From NCBI RefSeq assembly GCF_024330105.1, contig NZ_JANDHW010000002.1:186001-250000 (forward strand): DNA of 64,000 bases. Reading direction: 5' to 3'. Under the pieces are notes generated by a model that was not told where the DNA came from, did no database searches, and worked only from the letters and a program-made list of their open reading frames with translations. The position numbers were made by a program, and so were the translations under genes. The DNA is from Coprobacter tertius. GTDB taxonomy: Bacteria; Bacteroidota; Bacteroidia; Bacteroidales; Coprobacteraceae. Below are positions 26,632-35,693 of the stretch, in pieces; the first letter of the stretch is position 1, and the number at the start of each line of letters is the position of its first letter.

Positions 26632-28194
26632 ATGAATATCGTATTGCCAAAGAAAAACCAAAACAAAGAAGAGGTTCTATTGCAGGATCCTCATAATATT
26701 ATTATTATAGGGGCTAACGGAACAGGAAAGAGTCGTTTTGGCCGAGAAATAGAGAGGCGATATAGCGATTGCAGCTTTCGTATTTCGGCATCTGATGCAT
26801 TGTATGTAAACCCTTATCGTAAAGTTCTTCCGCATTCTATTGCCGAATTGTACGCGAAAGTAAAAAAAGAAAATGCGGTTTTGGGTAAGGAGATACTGAC
26901 CGAGTTCGATCAACTGTTGTATTTATTGCAGCAGGAGGAGTTTCATTCTCTGGTAAATCATAAAGAAAAGCTAAAACGGGGCGAAGACCCGGAAATGCCT
27001 GTGACTCGGCTCGATAAAACACAGTCGGTATGGGAAAGTCTTTTTCCGCACAGTCGATTGCTGCGTAAAGGGGGAGAAATCGAAATATGGTCGGCCGGTG
27101 ATAAAGACCCATACACTTCTTATCATATGAGTCAGGGCGAGAAGGTCGTGTTTTATCTTATCGCTTCGGTTTTGTATGCTATGCCCGAAGCGTTGATTAT
27201 TGTTGAAGATCCTGAAATATATTTGCATCGGTCGATCTTGGCTTCTTTATGGGATTCGATAGAGCAATCGCGCCCCGATTGTACATTTATTTATCTGACG
27301 CATGATATCGAATTTGCCGTTTCCAGGCCTTCGGGTATTCGGGTATGGGTAAAAGCTTATGATTCGGCACATTGTTCGTGGGATTACGAACTGATTGAAA
27401 ACCACGAAAGTTTTCCCGAAGAAATATATCTCGAGTTATTGGGAAGCCGTAAACCTATCCTTTTTATTGAAGGTACTGACAGCACCAGTATCGATATAAA
27501 GTTATATCCGCATATTTTCCCCGATTATCTGGTGAAACCTTTAGGCGGATGTACAAAGGTAATCGAGACGACCAAAGCTTTTGGAGAAATGAAAAATTTT
27601 CATCATCTCGATTCTAAAGGAATTGTAGATAGGGATCGTCGTACTCCGCATGAAATAAAATATTTACGGGAACGTAACATTTATGTTCCCGATGTGGCGG
27701 AAGTCGAAAATCTTTTGATGCTCGAGACTGTTATAAGAGTAGTTGCCAGGCGTATGCTTCAAGATGAAGACCTTGTTTTCGAAACGGTAAAGGAAAATGT
27801 CCTCGAACTATTTGCTAAAGATCTCGATGCGCAGACTTTATTACATACCCGTCATCGATTAAGGCATAAGATAGAATATATGATCGACAGGCGATTGAAT
27901 ACTATCGAGGAATTAGTCGAACATGTCGAGACACTGACCGACGATATAGATACCCGAAAAATTTATGAAGATATTCGTACCGATTTTGAAAAATACATTG
28001 TCGACCGGGATTATAATGCCGTATTAAGAGTGTATAATCAGAAAGGAATGTTGCCGCAAAGTCGCATTACACAACTGTGCGGATTGGCCAATAAAGAAAA
28101 ATATCTTAGTTTTGTACTTTCGATACTGAAAGAGAATAAAGATGATGCTGTCTTGATAAGGCAGGCGATACAAAAATGTTTCGGTATTACATGA
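26632..28194 (+). CDS. Fused AAA/ABC-type ATPase and TOPRIM-like DUF4435 protein
   Basis: 520 residues, cytoplasmic. Residues 27-34 are a Walker A (GANGTGKS), ~167-171 an ABC-signature-like SQGEK, ~187-193 a Walker B (ALIIVED), then YLTHD as the switch-His segment; this is the SMC/ABC-like ATPase core without a long coiled coil. The second half begins KPILFIEGTDS (Glu280), followed by GIVDRDRR (Asp332/Asp334) and DVAEVENLL (Glu365), the acidic pattern of TOPRIM folds and of DUF4435. PARIS anti-phage systems combine an AAA ATPase (AriA) with a DUF4435 TOPRIM protein (AriB), and single-chain versions are known; OLD nucleases have a related plan. Here it sits among housekeeping genes with no other defence gene, so a housekeeping role is also possible. 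Confidence 0.75.
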   Translation: MNIVLPKKNQNKEEVLLQDPHNIIIIGANGTGKSRFGREIERRYSDCSFRISASDALYVNPYRKVLPHSIAELYAKVKKENAVLGKEILTEFDQLLYLLQQEEFHSLVNHKEKLKRGEDPEMPVTRLDKTQSVWESLFPHSRLLRKGGEIEIWSAGDKDPYTSYHMSQGEKVVFYLIASVLYAMPEALIIVEDPEIYLHRSILASLWDSIEQSRPDCTFIYLTHDIEFAVSRPSGIRVWVKAYDSAHCSWDYELIENHESFPEEIYLELLGSRKPILFIEGTDSTSIDIKLYPHIFPDYLVKPLGGCTKVIETTKAFGEMKNFHHLDSKGIVDRDRRTPHEIKYLRERNIYVPDVAEVENLLMLETVIRVVARRMLQDEDLVFETVKENVLELFAKDLDAQTLLHTRHRLRHKIEYMIDRRLNTIEELVEHVETLTDDIDTRKIYEDIRTDFEKYIVDRDYNAVLRVYNQKGMLPQSRITQLCGLANKEKYLSFVLSILKENKDDAVLIRQAIQKCFGIT

Positions 28195-28219
28195 TTATTG
28201 TGAACGTTAATTGATCGAA

Positions 28220-29092
28220 ATGATAAAAAAATGGATACTTGCGGCTCGTCCCCGTACTTTACCGGCGTCGGCATGTCCGGTTTTTGCCGGTACGGCTTAT
28301 GCTTGGGCTTGCGGAGGCTTTAAATGCATCCCTTTTTTGTTGTGTCTGGTGTTTGCTTTATTGGCGCAGATCGCGTCTAATTTTGCAAATGATTATTATG
28401 ATTATAAGAAAGGAAGCGACGGGGAAAAACGGGTCGGGCCGAGAAGAGCTGTAGCTTCGGGTGATATTTCACCGCAGGCAATGTTAACGGTAACTGTGCT
28501 GACATTAGGTACTGCTTGCATTACGGGGCTTTTTTTATTGTTGTACGGAGGTTGGTGGCTGATCGGAGCCGGAATTTTAATCGCAATAGGTGCATTGGCT
28601 TATTCGGCGGGGCCTTATCCGTTATCGTATAAAGGATTGGGCGATGTAGCTGTTTTCGTTTTCTTCGGTCTCGTTGCGGTTAATCTTACCTATTATGTTC
28701 AGGTTTTACATTTCGATGTTTCACCTTTGCTCGGAAGTATAGCTATCGGTCTGTTATCGGTAAATATACTTATGGTGAATAATTATCGGGATGTAGAGGA
28801 GGATCAGCGCTCGGGAAAACGTACGATCGTTGTACGTTTTGGTCGTAAATTTGCCTATTACGCTTATCTTTCGAATGGTTTTATAGCTGTGGTAGTTACA
28901 GCCAGAGTGTGGTTCAGTTATCCGCTTGCAGGAATTATTCTTTCTTTGTTATTCTTGATTATCCATATTGTTACCTGGAGAGGAATCGGTAGTCATGAGG
29001 GGACAAATTTGAATACTTTTTTAGGTAAAACTGCGCGTAATTTATTATTGTTTACGTTGTTTCTTTCTTTTATGCTGATTTTCAAATTTTAA
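28220..29092 (+). CDS. menA: 1,4-dihydroxy-2-naphthoate polyprenyltransferase
   Basis: 290 residues from the ATG at 28220 (a TTG at 28211 is in frame but unlikely). UbiA-superfamily membrane enzyme that attaches the prenyl chain to DHNA in menaquinone synthesis. The first Asp-rich motif is NDYYDYKKGSD (~60-70) and the second NNYRDVEED (~190-198); they bind Mg-diphosphate. The conserved start AARPRTLPAS and PYPLSYKGLGD are typical of MenA. About eight hydrophobic segments are visible. The CPBP protease gene follows after 4 bp, so the genes form an operon. Menaquinone fits an anaerobic respiratory Bacteroidales. Confidence 0.92.
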   Translation: MIKKWILAARPRTLPASACPVFAGTAYAWACGGFKCIPFLLCLVFALLAQIASNFANDYYDYKKGSDGEKRVGPRRAVASGDISPQAMLTVTVLTLGTACITGLFLLLYGGWWLIGAGILIAIGALAYSAGPYPLSYKGLGDVAVFVFFGLVAVNLTYYVQVLHFDVSPLLGSIAIGLLSVNILMVNNYRDVEEDQRSGKRTIVVRFGRKFAYYAYLSNGFIAVVVTARVWFSYPLAGIILSLLFLIIHIVTWRGIGSHEGTNLNTFLGKTARNLLLFTLFLSFMLIFKF

Positions 29093-29096
29093 AATT

Positions 29097-30011
29097 ATGG
29101 ATCTGATCAATAAATACGCTAAATCATCGTTTACGGTAAAATTATTTGCGGCATTGGCTGTTTTTTTGTTGATGATGCTCTTTACACTTGCCGTTTTAGG
29201 AGTTGTATCTTATATCTGTTCGGGAAAATTCGCTCCTGAAAATCTGGTACGTATACTTACTGCAATACAAACGATGTGCCTGTTTGTATTGCCGCCTTTT
29301 TTTATTGCGTTTCTTTACAGTTATTCCCCTATTCATTATCTTCATCTCGACAAATTACCGTCATTCAGGGCTTTGGTCGGTGTTTTTTTGTGTATGATTG
29401 CTTCGATTCCCTTTTTAAACTGGACAGTTGCCTGGAATGAATCGATGCAATTTCCCGAGTTTATGTCTGGGATAGAAACCTGGATGAAAAATAGCGAAGA
29501 GACAGCTCGTCAAGTTACCGAGCAATTGATTTCGGTGCAAACTTTAGGAGGTTTGCTTGCTGTGATTATAATTGTGGGAGTTTTGGCCGGAATAGGAGAA
29601 GAATTGACTTTCCGTGGAATATTTCAGCGTCTGTTTCTCGATAAATTCAGGAATAAACATTTGGCTATTTGGACGGCGGCAATCGTGTTTAGTACCATAC
29701 ATTTGCAATTTTACGGTTTTATTCCCCGTATGTTGTTGGGAGCCTTTTTCGGATACCTGTTAGTTTGGTCGGGAAATATATGGTTACCTATTTTTGCTCA
29801 TTTTCTTAACAACAGTGTAGCAGTCGTATATAATTACTTAAGTAAAGAGTATCATTTTTCAAACGATTTTGAAACTATCGGTACCTCTGCTTCTTCAACC
29901 GGCTGGATGGCCTGGTGCAGTTTATTTCTTTTTGTAGTTTTGTGTATTGTTTTTTATCGGATTGCTTTCAAGCAGAATCATGTACAGGATACGGGAAATA
30001 ACGCAGAATAA
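29097..30011 (+). CDS. CPBP-family intramembrane metalloprotease (CAAX-like)
   Basis: 304 residues with about seven or eight membrane segments. Motif 1 is GEELTFRG (Glu168, Glu169, Arg173), motif 2 FSTIHLQFYG (His), and motif 3 FAHFLNNSVAVVYNY, the three conserved regions of the ABI/CPBP family. Bacterial members are membrane proteases or have scaffold roles; the substrate cannot be inferred. It lies between menA (4 bp gap) and a GNAT gene whose start lies inside its end, implying translational coupling. The region around 100-150 (WTVAWNESMQFPEFMSGIE) forms an extramembrane loop common to Bacteroidetes members. Confidence 0.88.
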   Translation: MDLINKYAKSSFTVKLFAALAVFLLMMLFTLAVLGVVSYICSGKFAPENLVRILTAIQTMCLFVLPPFFIAFLYSYSPIHYLHLDKLPSFRALVGVFLCMIASIPFLNWTVAWNESMQFPEFMSGIETWMKNSEETARQVTEQLISVQTLGGLLAVIIIVGVLAGIGEELTFRGIFQRLFLDKFRNKHLAIWTAAIVFSTIHLQFYGFIPRMLLGAFFGYLLVWSGNIWLPIFAHFLNNSVAVVYNYLSKEYHFSNDFETIGTSASSTGWMAWCSLFLFVVLCIVFYRIAFKQNHVQDTGNNAE

Positions 30012-30423
30012 AAAATTTTATTTAGATTTTCTTATATCGGCCGATCCCGATGAAGGAATGATCGATCGCTATTTGGAACAGGGTTATATGTATGTTCTCG
30101 AAGTCGATGGAAATGTCGTATCGGAGGCCGTTATCTTGCCGTTATCCGACACAGCTTGTGAACTGAAGAATCTGGCCACCAAAGAAGATTATCAGGGAAG
30201 GGGATATGCAACAGCTCTGATCGGTTATTTAATGCAGAGATATAGTCGTAAATATGATTACATGTATGTAGGAACATCGGATTCCGGTGTTTCGTTTTAT
30301 CAACGTTCGGGATTTGTGCTCGATCATGTGGTGAAAGATTTTTTTGTAAAAAATTATTCCGAACCGATATTTGAAAACGGACGACAATGTATCGACATGA
30401 TTTATCTTAAAAGAAATCTTTAA
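29980..30423 (+). CDS. GNAT-family N-acetyltransferase
   Basis: 147 residues from the ATG at 29980 (MYRIREITQNKKF); the frame extends back to 29947 but that start is less plausible. The acetyl-CoA site is visible as LATKEDYQGRGYATALI (Q/RxxGxG/A-type) at ~60-75, followed by the conserved SGVSFYQRSGFVLDHVV near the C-terminus. The substrate is unknown. The start overlaps the CPBP gene by 32 bp in another frame. It is the last gene of the menA unit and converges on the cysteine-desulfidase-like gene, with only 51 bp and no obvious terminator hairpin between. Confidence 0.85.
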   Translation: MYRIREITQNKKFYLDFLISADPDEGMIDRYLEQGYMYVLEVDGNVVSEAVILPLSDTACELKNLATKEDYQGRGYATALIGYLMQRYSRKYDYMYVGTSDSGVSFYQRSGFVLDHVVKDFFVKNYSEPIFENGRQCIDMIYLKRNL

Positions 30424-30474
30424 AATGAAGAGATACGTCGTTGATAAATTTTTACGGTTCGGGATATCGATAGA

Positions 30475-31761
30475 TCATGATTTATGAGTCATAATATCGA
30501 GAACCAATCGGTCTGTTTCATTCATGCCTTCTGCTCCGATAAGGGTGAGATTGCGAATACAAGTATCTACATCGTCGTCGATAATACCTTCGACTGAAGT
30601 TACGTATTTATTTTCCATGGCCATTATCGCCGAAAGAACTGCAGTCGATACGCCGCTTGTCAGTTTTAAGGCACAGCTTGGTTTTGCTCCGTCGCAAATC
30701 ATGCCGGTAAGGTTGGCGATCATATTTTTTACGGCGAAAGATATTTGTTCGTATTTTCCTCCCATCAGATAAGTAATTCCACAGCTCGAACCGGTGGCAG
30801 CTACGACGCATCCGCAAAGGGCCGATAATCTGCCCAGATTTTGTTTTATATATACCACTGTAAGATGACTTAGCATGAGTGCCCGTATGAGATCCTCCTC
30901 GCTTTTATCATTTTCCTCGGCATATACGACTACGGGTAAGGTTGCTGCAATTCCTTGATTTCCGCTTCCTGAATTACTCATAACAGGAATCATCGCACCG
31001 GCCATTCGTGCGTCACAAGCTGCAGAGGTATAAGATAGGATATGGGAAAAAAGGCTGTCTCCCATTACTTGGCGTTCGTATTTTCCTTTCAGAATTTTTC
31101 CTAACTGATGGCCGTATTCTCCTTCGAAAGATTGTTCGGCTGCCGCTTTATTTATCCGAGCCGTCTCGAGAATAAAACGTATCTCATCAAGCGGAGCAGA
31201 TATGGCGAATTCGTAAACCTTTTTGAGATTCAGCTCGAGAGAATGCTCTTCTGTCTCACAATCCGCTTCATTTTTCAGGTCGAGCAATACTTCATTATCG
31301 GATGCGATGTAAACAAAATGAGTGTGTTCTCGGCATATAATTGCACAGCTGCTTTTATTGCCGGATTTACATTGTATTTCGATGTATAGTTTTTCGGATG
31401 TCCCTTCTTTCAGTTTTATATCGATACGTTTTTCTTCGATCATTTTTTTCCCGGCCGTAACAGCTTCTGGAGTACTGTCACGTAAAACCTCGAGTTGATA
31501 TTCCGATTTCCCGATGATCGCCCCTAAAGCTACGGCAATAGGTAATCCTATCATATCAGTCCCCGGTATTCCTACTCCCATAGCGTTTTTTAGTATATTC
31601 GCACTTAAGAGCACCTCTATTTTTTCAGGTCTTTCCCCTAATGTTTCGGTAGCTTTTGCAACTGCTAAAGCTACTGCGATCGGTTCAGTACAACCGATTG
31701 CCGGAATTACTTCCTGATGGATGAGGGAAATGATTTGTTCTCTTTCTGATTTTGATACCAT
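30475..31761 (-). CDS. L-cysteine desulfidase family protein (CyuA/YhaM, UPF0597)
   Basis: 428 residues, the normal family length. The N-terminal AIGCTEPIAVALAVAKA holds the conserved Cys24, and the C-terminal part has GNQGIAATLPVVVYA, LSALCGCVVAATGSSCGITYLMGG and MICDGAKPSCALKL, which carry the clustered cysteines expected to ligate an Fe-S cluster. Archaeal and E. coli relatives degrade L-cysteine to pyruvate, ammonia and sulfide. The structure is akin to the alpha chain of Fe-S serine dehydratases, so activity on another amino acid cannot be excluded. It follows lptB on the same strand after 36 bp and may be co-transcribed. Confidence 0.88.
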   Translation of the reverse strand: MVSKSEREQIISLIHQEVIPAIGCTEPIAVALAVAKATETLGERPEKIEVLLSANILKNAMGVGIPGTDMIGLPIAVALGAIIGKSEYQLEVLRDSTPEAVTAGKKMIEEKRIDIKLKEGTSEKLYIEIQCKSGNKSSCAIICREHTHFVYIASDNEVLLDLKNEADCETEEHSLELNLKKVYEFAISAPLDEIRFILETARINKAAAEQSFEGEYGHQLGKILKGKYERQVMGDSLFSHILSYTSAACDARMAGAMIPVMSNSGSGNQGIAATLPVVVYAEENDKSEEDLIRALMLSHLTVVYIKQNLGRLSALCGCVVAATGSSCGITYLMGGKYEQISFAVKNMIANLTGMICDGAKPSCALKLTSGVSTAVLSAIMAMENKYVTSVEGIIDDDVDTCIRNLTLIGAEGMNETDRLVLDIMTHKS

Positions 31762-31797
31762 AATAAATAGAATCGAGTAGGAATGGTATAACTATTA

Positions 31798-32625
31798 TTA
31801 ATCGAATTTTTTACGGTGGAATATGAAGTTACGACCCAGATATTTTTCTCTTACTACCGGGTTTTCCGCTAGTTCTTCAGAATTTCCTTGAAATAGTATT
31901 TTCCCTTCGAAAAGTAAATAAGCGCGGTCGGTAATACTTAATGTTTCAGGTGCATTATGGTCTGTAATCAGGATTCCGATATTTTTTTCTTTCAGTTTAT
32001 AAACGATATACTGAATATCTTCTACCGCGATAGGATCGACGCCGGCAAACGGTTCGTCGAGCATGATAAATTTTGGATTAATAGCCAGACATCTTGCTAT
32101 TTCGGTTCTTCTTCGTTCTCCTCCAGATAGCTGATCCCCTAAATTTTTACGTACTTTTTGAAGCCGGAATTCTGCTAACAGGCTTTCGAGTTTGTCTTTC
32201 TGAAACGATTTGCTTTCTCCGGTCATTTCGAGGATAGACGCAATATTATCTTCTACCGACATTTTACGGAATACAGAAGCCTCTTGAGCTAAATACCCGA
32301 TACCGTGTTGAGCGCGTCTGTAAACAGGAAATTTCGTGATATCGAGGTCGTTAAGAAATATACGGCCTTCATTGGGAGTAACCAGTCCTACGGCCATATA
32401 GAAAGTTGTAGTTTTACCTGCACCGTTTGGGCCGAGCAAGCCGACAATTTCTCCTTGCTTAACATTGATAGATACATGGTTTACGACCGTTCTCTGACGA
32501 TATTTTTTTACGAGTTCTTCTGTCCTCAATGTCATTAACGATTGTTCGCCTTCCCGGATAGATGCTAAATCATCTGTCGGGAAATTGTTTGATTGCAATT
32601 CGATATTCTGATCGTCTTTCGGCAT
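31798..32625 (-). CDS. lptB: LPS export ABC transporter ATPase
   Basis: 275 residues. Walker A is GPNGAGKTT, signature [16 protein letters not shown], Walker [14 protein letters not shown], and switch [24 protein letters not shown] and [12 protein letters not shown] are hallmark LptB sequence. It powers LPS extraction by the LptBFGC complex at the inner membrane; none of the partners is in this window. An in-frame ATG at 32535 ([13 protein letters not shown]) matches the usual LptB N-terminus. The longer start gives a 30-residue polar extension and is still downstream of a -7-like element at 32657-32664, so either start is possible. Confidence 0.93.
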   Translation of the reverse strand: MPKDDQNIELQSNNFPTDDLASIREGEQSLMTLRTEELVKKYRQRTVVNHVSINVKQGEIVGLLGPNGAGKTTTFYMAVGLVTPNEGRIFLNDLDITKFPVYRRAQHGIGYLAQEASVFRKMSVEDNIASILEMTGESKSFQKDKLESLLAEFRLQKVRKNLGDQLSGGERRRTEIARCLAINPKFIMLDEPFAGVDPIAVEDIQYIVYKLKEKNIGILITDHNAPETLSITDRAYLLFEGKILFQGNSEELAENPVVREKYLGRNFIFHRKKFD

Positions 32626-32656
32626 CTGGATTTCGTTTTTCGACTATTATTTTCGA

Positions 32657-32664
32657 CAAAGTTA
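32657..32664 (-). promoter_or_regulatory. Possible -7 element for lptB (TAACTTTG)
   Basis: Reverse-strand TAnnTTTG ending 31 bp before the longer lptB start. -33 box not clear. Confidence 0.35.
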
Positions 32665-32797
32665 TATAAAAATACCGATATCTTTTGTTCTGTCTTTTAA
32701 TTTATCTGTTTCCGATGTTATCTTCTTATGAGTCCTATATTAACGATAGATTCGTTTTTTTTAAAGATCATACCGTCTGAATCCGAGATTTTTTGTA

Positions 32798-32805
32798 TAA
32801 GTTTG
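32798..32805 (+). promoter_or_regulatory. Possible -7 element for mlaE-mlaF (TAAGTTTG)
   Basis: TAnnTTTG 43 bp upstream of the mlaE ATG. A weak CTG 18 bp upstream is the only -33 candidate. Confidence 0.4.
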
Positions 32806-32848
32806 TAGAATGAAAATGAAAATTTTCGATTCAAAAATAAGTTGAAGT

Positions 32849-33598
32849 ATGCTGTTGACCAAGTCATTATCTAAGTTTGGCGACTATGTTATCCTCATGG
32901 GCAGGGTATTTTCGATACCCGACCGATGGAGTGAATTTTTTAAACGTTATGTTGCCGAAGTATATAAATTGGGAATAGATTCTATTGCGATCGTTGTTAC
33001 CATTTCTCTATTTATTGGAGCGGTTATTACTATTCAGGTGTCCCTGAATATTATGTCTCCTTTGATTCCCCCATATACGGTAGGGCTTGTTACCAGGGAC
33101 ACTCTTATTCTCGAATTTTCATCGTCGATCATGTGTCTTATTCTGGCCGGTAAAGTCGGATCTAATATTGCCTCGGAGATAGGAACGATGAGAGTTACCG
33201 AACAAATAGACGCTTTAGATATTATGGGTGTGAATTCGGCCAATTACCTTATTTTGCCGAAAGTTGTCGCATTAGTAACTTTTATTCCGGTATTGGTTAT
33301 TTTCAGTATGTTTATGGGGCTTTCAGGAGGATACCTTATCGCTATTTTTTCAGGGATGATTTCTCCATCGAAGTATATATACGGTTTACAGAGTTATTTT
33401 CAGGAATATTATATCTGGTATTCTATTATTAAATCGTTTTTCTTTGCTTTTGTTATCAGCTCGGTCGCTTCTTATTATGGATATAATGCACGGGGAGGGG
33501 CTTTGGAAGTAGGAAAAGCCAGTACCGATTCGGTTGTCGTAAGCAGTGTGATGATTTTGTTACTCGATGTTTTACTCACAAATTTATTATTGCAATGA
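32849..33598 (+). CDS. mlaE: MlaE-family phospholipid ABC transporter permease
   Basis: 249 residues with about five membrane segments. Family features: an N-terminal amphipathic stretch, GAVITIQVSLN, the highly conserved AGKVGSNIASEIGTMRVTEQIDALDIMGVN segment (~105-135) and GGALEVGKASTDSVV near the C-terminus. It is the integral-membrane subunit of the system that moves phospholipids between inner and outer membrane. The mlaF ATPase overlaps by 4 bp (ATGA), a classic coupled pair. The substrate-binding MCE-domain protein MlaD, which often follows, is not here. Confidence 0.93.
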   Translation: MLLTKSLSKFGDYVILMGRVFSIPDRWSEFFKRYVAEVYKLGIDSIAIVVTISLFIGAVITIQVSLNIMSPLIPPYTVGLVTRDTLILEFSSSIMCLILAGKVGSNIASEIGTMRVTEQIDALDIMGVNSANYLILPKVVALVTFIPVLVIFSMFMGLSGGYLIAIFSGMISPSKYIYGLQSYFQEYYIWYSIIKSFFFAFVISSVASYYGYNARGGALEVGKASTDSVVVSSVMILLLDVLLTNLLLQ

Positions 33599-34392
33599 TC
33601 GAAGTAAAGAAAGTAAGTAAATCGTTCGACGGGAAAAAGATACTGCATGATATTTCCGCCACTTTTTATACCGGCAAGACAAATTTAATTATCGGTCAAA
33701 GCGGATCGGGTAAAACAGTACTGATGAAATCGATTGTCGGTCTGATAACTCCCGAGTCGGGGCAGATTTTATATAACGGTAAAGATTTATTGGCAATGAA
33801 TCGTAGTGAGGTACATGCTTTGCGGTCGGAAATAGGTATGCTTTTTCAGGGATCGGCCTTGTTCGATTCTCTTACCGTATTGCAAAATGTCATGTTCCCT
33901 CTTACTATGTATACGCGTAAGTCGATGGCTCAACGTATAAAAAGGGCGGAGTTTTGTCTTGAAAGGGTCAACCTGAAAGGCGTGAATAACTTGTTGCCTT
34001 CGGAGATAAGCGGGGGAATGCAAAAACGGGTAGCCATAGCCCGGGCCATAGCCTTAAATCCTAAATATCTTTTTTGCGACGAACCTAATTCGGGACTCGA
34101 TCCACGCACATCTATACTTATCGATGAGTTGGTAAGCGATATTACTAAAGAATATAATATTACTACAATTGTAAATACTCACGATATGAACTCGGTGATG
34201 GGCATCGGTGAGAATATTATTTTTCTGAATAAGGGGCATAAAGCTTGGGTTGGAAATAAAGAAGAAATATTTACCGCTAAAAACGAGGCTCTCGATGATT
34301 TTGTTTTTGCTTCCAATCTTTTTAAAATGGTAAAAAAATATGTCGTAAAAGAGCATCTCGAATCTTTTTTCGATATTAAAGAAGAGGGTTGA
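33595..34392 (+). CDS. mlaF: MlaF-family phospholipid ABC transporter ATPase
   Basis: 265 residues. Walker A GQSGSGKT, signature EISGGMQKRVAIARAIA, Walker B LFCDEPNSGLDP, switch VNTHDMNSVMGIG. The MlaF-specific DEPNSGLDPRTS form and the C-terminal extension (FKMVKKYVVKEHLESFFD) fit the family. It energises MlaE for glycerophospholipid transport to keep outer-membrane asymmetry. The start codon overlaps the mlaE stop. No terminator hairpin was recognised in the 187 bp before kdgK, which has its own promoter-like sequence. Confidence 0.93.
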   Translation: MIEVKKVSKSFDGKKILHDISATFYTGKTNLIIGQSGSGKTVLMKSIVGLITPESGQILYNGKDLLAMNRSEVHALRSEIGMLFQGSALFDSLTVLQNVMFPLTMYTRKSMAQRIKRAEFCLERVNLKGVNNLLPSEISGGMQKRVAIARAIALNPKYLFCDEPNSGLDPRTSILIDELVSDITKEYNITTIVNTHDMNSVMGIGENIIFLNKGHKAWVGNKEEIFTAKNEALDDFVFASNLFKMVKKYVVKEHLESFFDIKEEG

Positions 34393-34501
34393 AAATTTTT
34401 TATATCAAGGGTTGATAGGTAGAATAGAGACCGGCTATCGATTAAAGATAGAATCGGGAATACTATCTTTATAAATTAAAAAATGAGAATTAGTGCAATC
34501 G

Positions 34502-34534
34502 ATTGTTCTATTTTCGGAATATTGTTTATATTTG
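34502..34534 (+). promoter_or_regulatory. Bacteroidetes-type promoter upstream of kdgK
   Basis: -33-like ATTG at 34502-34505, a 21-bp spacer, and -7 TATATTTG at 34527-34534, 45 bp upstream of the ATG. This is the best complete match in the window to the TTTG/N19-21/TAnnTTTG consensus. Confidence 0.5.
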
Positions 34535-34579
34535 CACCGTATTTGCTAAATCACAAGTTTTTATTTTATTATTTGATCA

Positions 34580-35623
34580 ATGAGCAAGAAAGTTATTACG
34601 TTTGGAGAAATCATGTTGCGTCTTGCAACACCGGGTTATCAGCGATTTTGTCAGGCTACCGAATATACGGCTACTTATGGTGGTGGGGAAGCTAATGTTG
34701 CAGTTTCTCTCTCAAATTATGGTATAGATGCGTATTTTGTTACCCGTTTACCTGAAAATGACATTGCACGGAATTGTATCATGGAATTACATAAACACGG
34801 AGTAAAAACCGATCATGTAATATACGGCGGCGAAAGGCTTGGCATTTATTTTCTGGAAACAGGAGCTGTTGCACGTGCCAGTAAAGTCGTTTATGATCGG
34901 GCTCATTCCTCGATTTCGGATATAAAGCCTGGAATGATCGATTGGTATGAGGTACTAAGAGGTACGGATTGTTTTCACTGGACGGGAATTACTCCTGCTT
35001 TATCGCAAGGGGCGGCTGAGACTTGTCTTGAGGCCATACAGGCAGCCAATCGTATGGGTATTATGGTAACTTGCGACCTTAATTATCGTAAAAATCTTTG
35101 GAAGTATGGTAAAAAGGCATCTGAAGTGATGCCCGATCTGGTTGCCGGTTGTGATGTCATACTCGGCAACGAAGAGGATGCGGAGAAAGTGTTCGGTATA
35201 AAACCGGAAGGTTTCGATGTAACGCAGACCGAAGGAGAGGTAAATGCGGAAGAGTTCGAATCGGTATGCCGGCAATTGATGTCTCGTTTCCCGAGGGTTC
35301 GGAAAGTGATTATAACTTTACGTGGATCGGTAAATGCCAATCATAATACCTGGGGAGGGGTTTTGTATGACGGAAGTCGATTATATAAGTCAGCTCGTTA
35401 CGATATAACTCATATCGTCGACCGCGTGGGAGGTGGAGACTCTTTTATGGGTGGCCTTATTTACGGTTTACTGACCTATAACGGAGATGACCGGAAAGCC
35501 TTGGATTTTGCAGTAGCGGCGTCATGCCTGAAACACACTATATACGGGGATTTTAATTTAGTGACGGTAGAAGAAGTGGAAAAATTGATGAGTGGAGATT
35601 CATCCGGTCGTGTTTCGAGATAA
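34580..35623 (+). CDS. kdgK: 2-keto-3-deoxygluconate kinase (PfkB family)
   Basis: 347 residues. Phosphorylates KDG, the product of uronate breakdown, to KDPG. The N-terminal ITFGEIMLRLATPGYQRF and YGGGEANVAVSLSNYG are typical of KDG kinases; the C-terminal PfkB signature DRVGGGDSFMGGLIYGL holds the catalytic Asp287. An insertion around 215-235 (GFDVTQTEGEVNAEEFE) is seen in Bacteroidetes KdgKs. It starts the kdgK-eda-transporter unit. No regulator is adjacent, so control may depend on a distant LacI/GntR-type factor. Confidence 0.92.
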   Translation: MSKKVITFGEIMLRLATPGYQRFCQATEYTATYGGGEANVAVSLSNYGIDAYFVTRLPENDIARNCIMELHKHGVKTDHVIYGGERLGIYFLETGAVARASKVVYDRAHSSISDIKPGMIDWYEVLRGTDCFHWTGITPALSQGAAETCLEAIQAANRMGIMVTCDLNYRKNLWKYGKKASEVMPDLVAGCDVILGNEEDAEKVFGIKPEGFDVTQTEGEVNAEEFESVCRQLMSRFPRVRKVIITLRGSVNANHNTWGGVLYDGSRLYKSARYDITHIVDRVGGGDSFMGGLIYGLLTYNGDDRKALDFAVAASCLKHTIYGDFNLVTVEEVEKLMSGDSSGRVSR

Positions 35624-35693
35624 AAAATAATCTATTTTCAGAAAGAGAGACAGCAAATGTGTTGGACTTTTTGACTTTAAAAATTTAATCAAT

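Noticed and set aside
30424-30474. Terminator between the GNAT and cysteine-desulfidase-family genes
   Set aside because: Only short, imperfect dyads are visible; no stem with a T tract.
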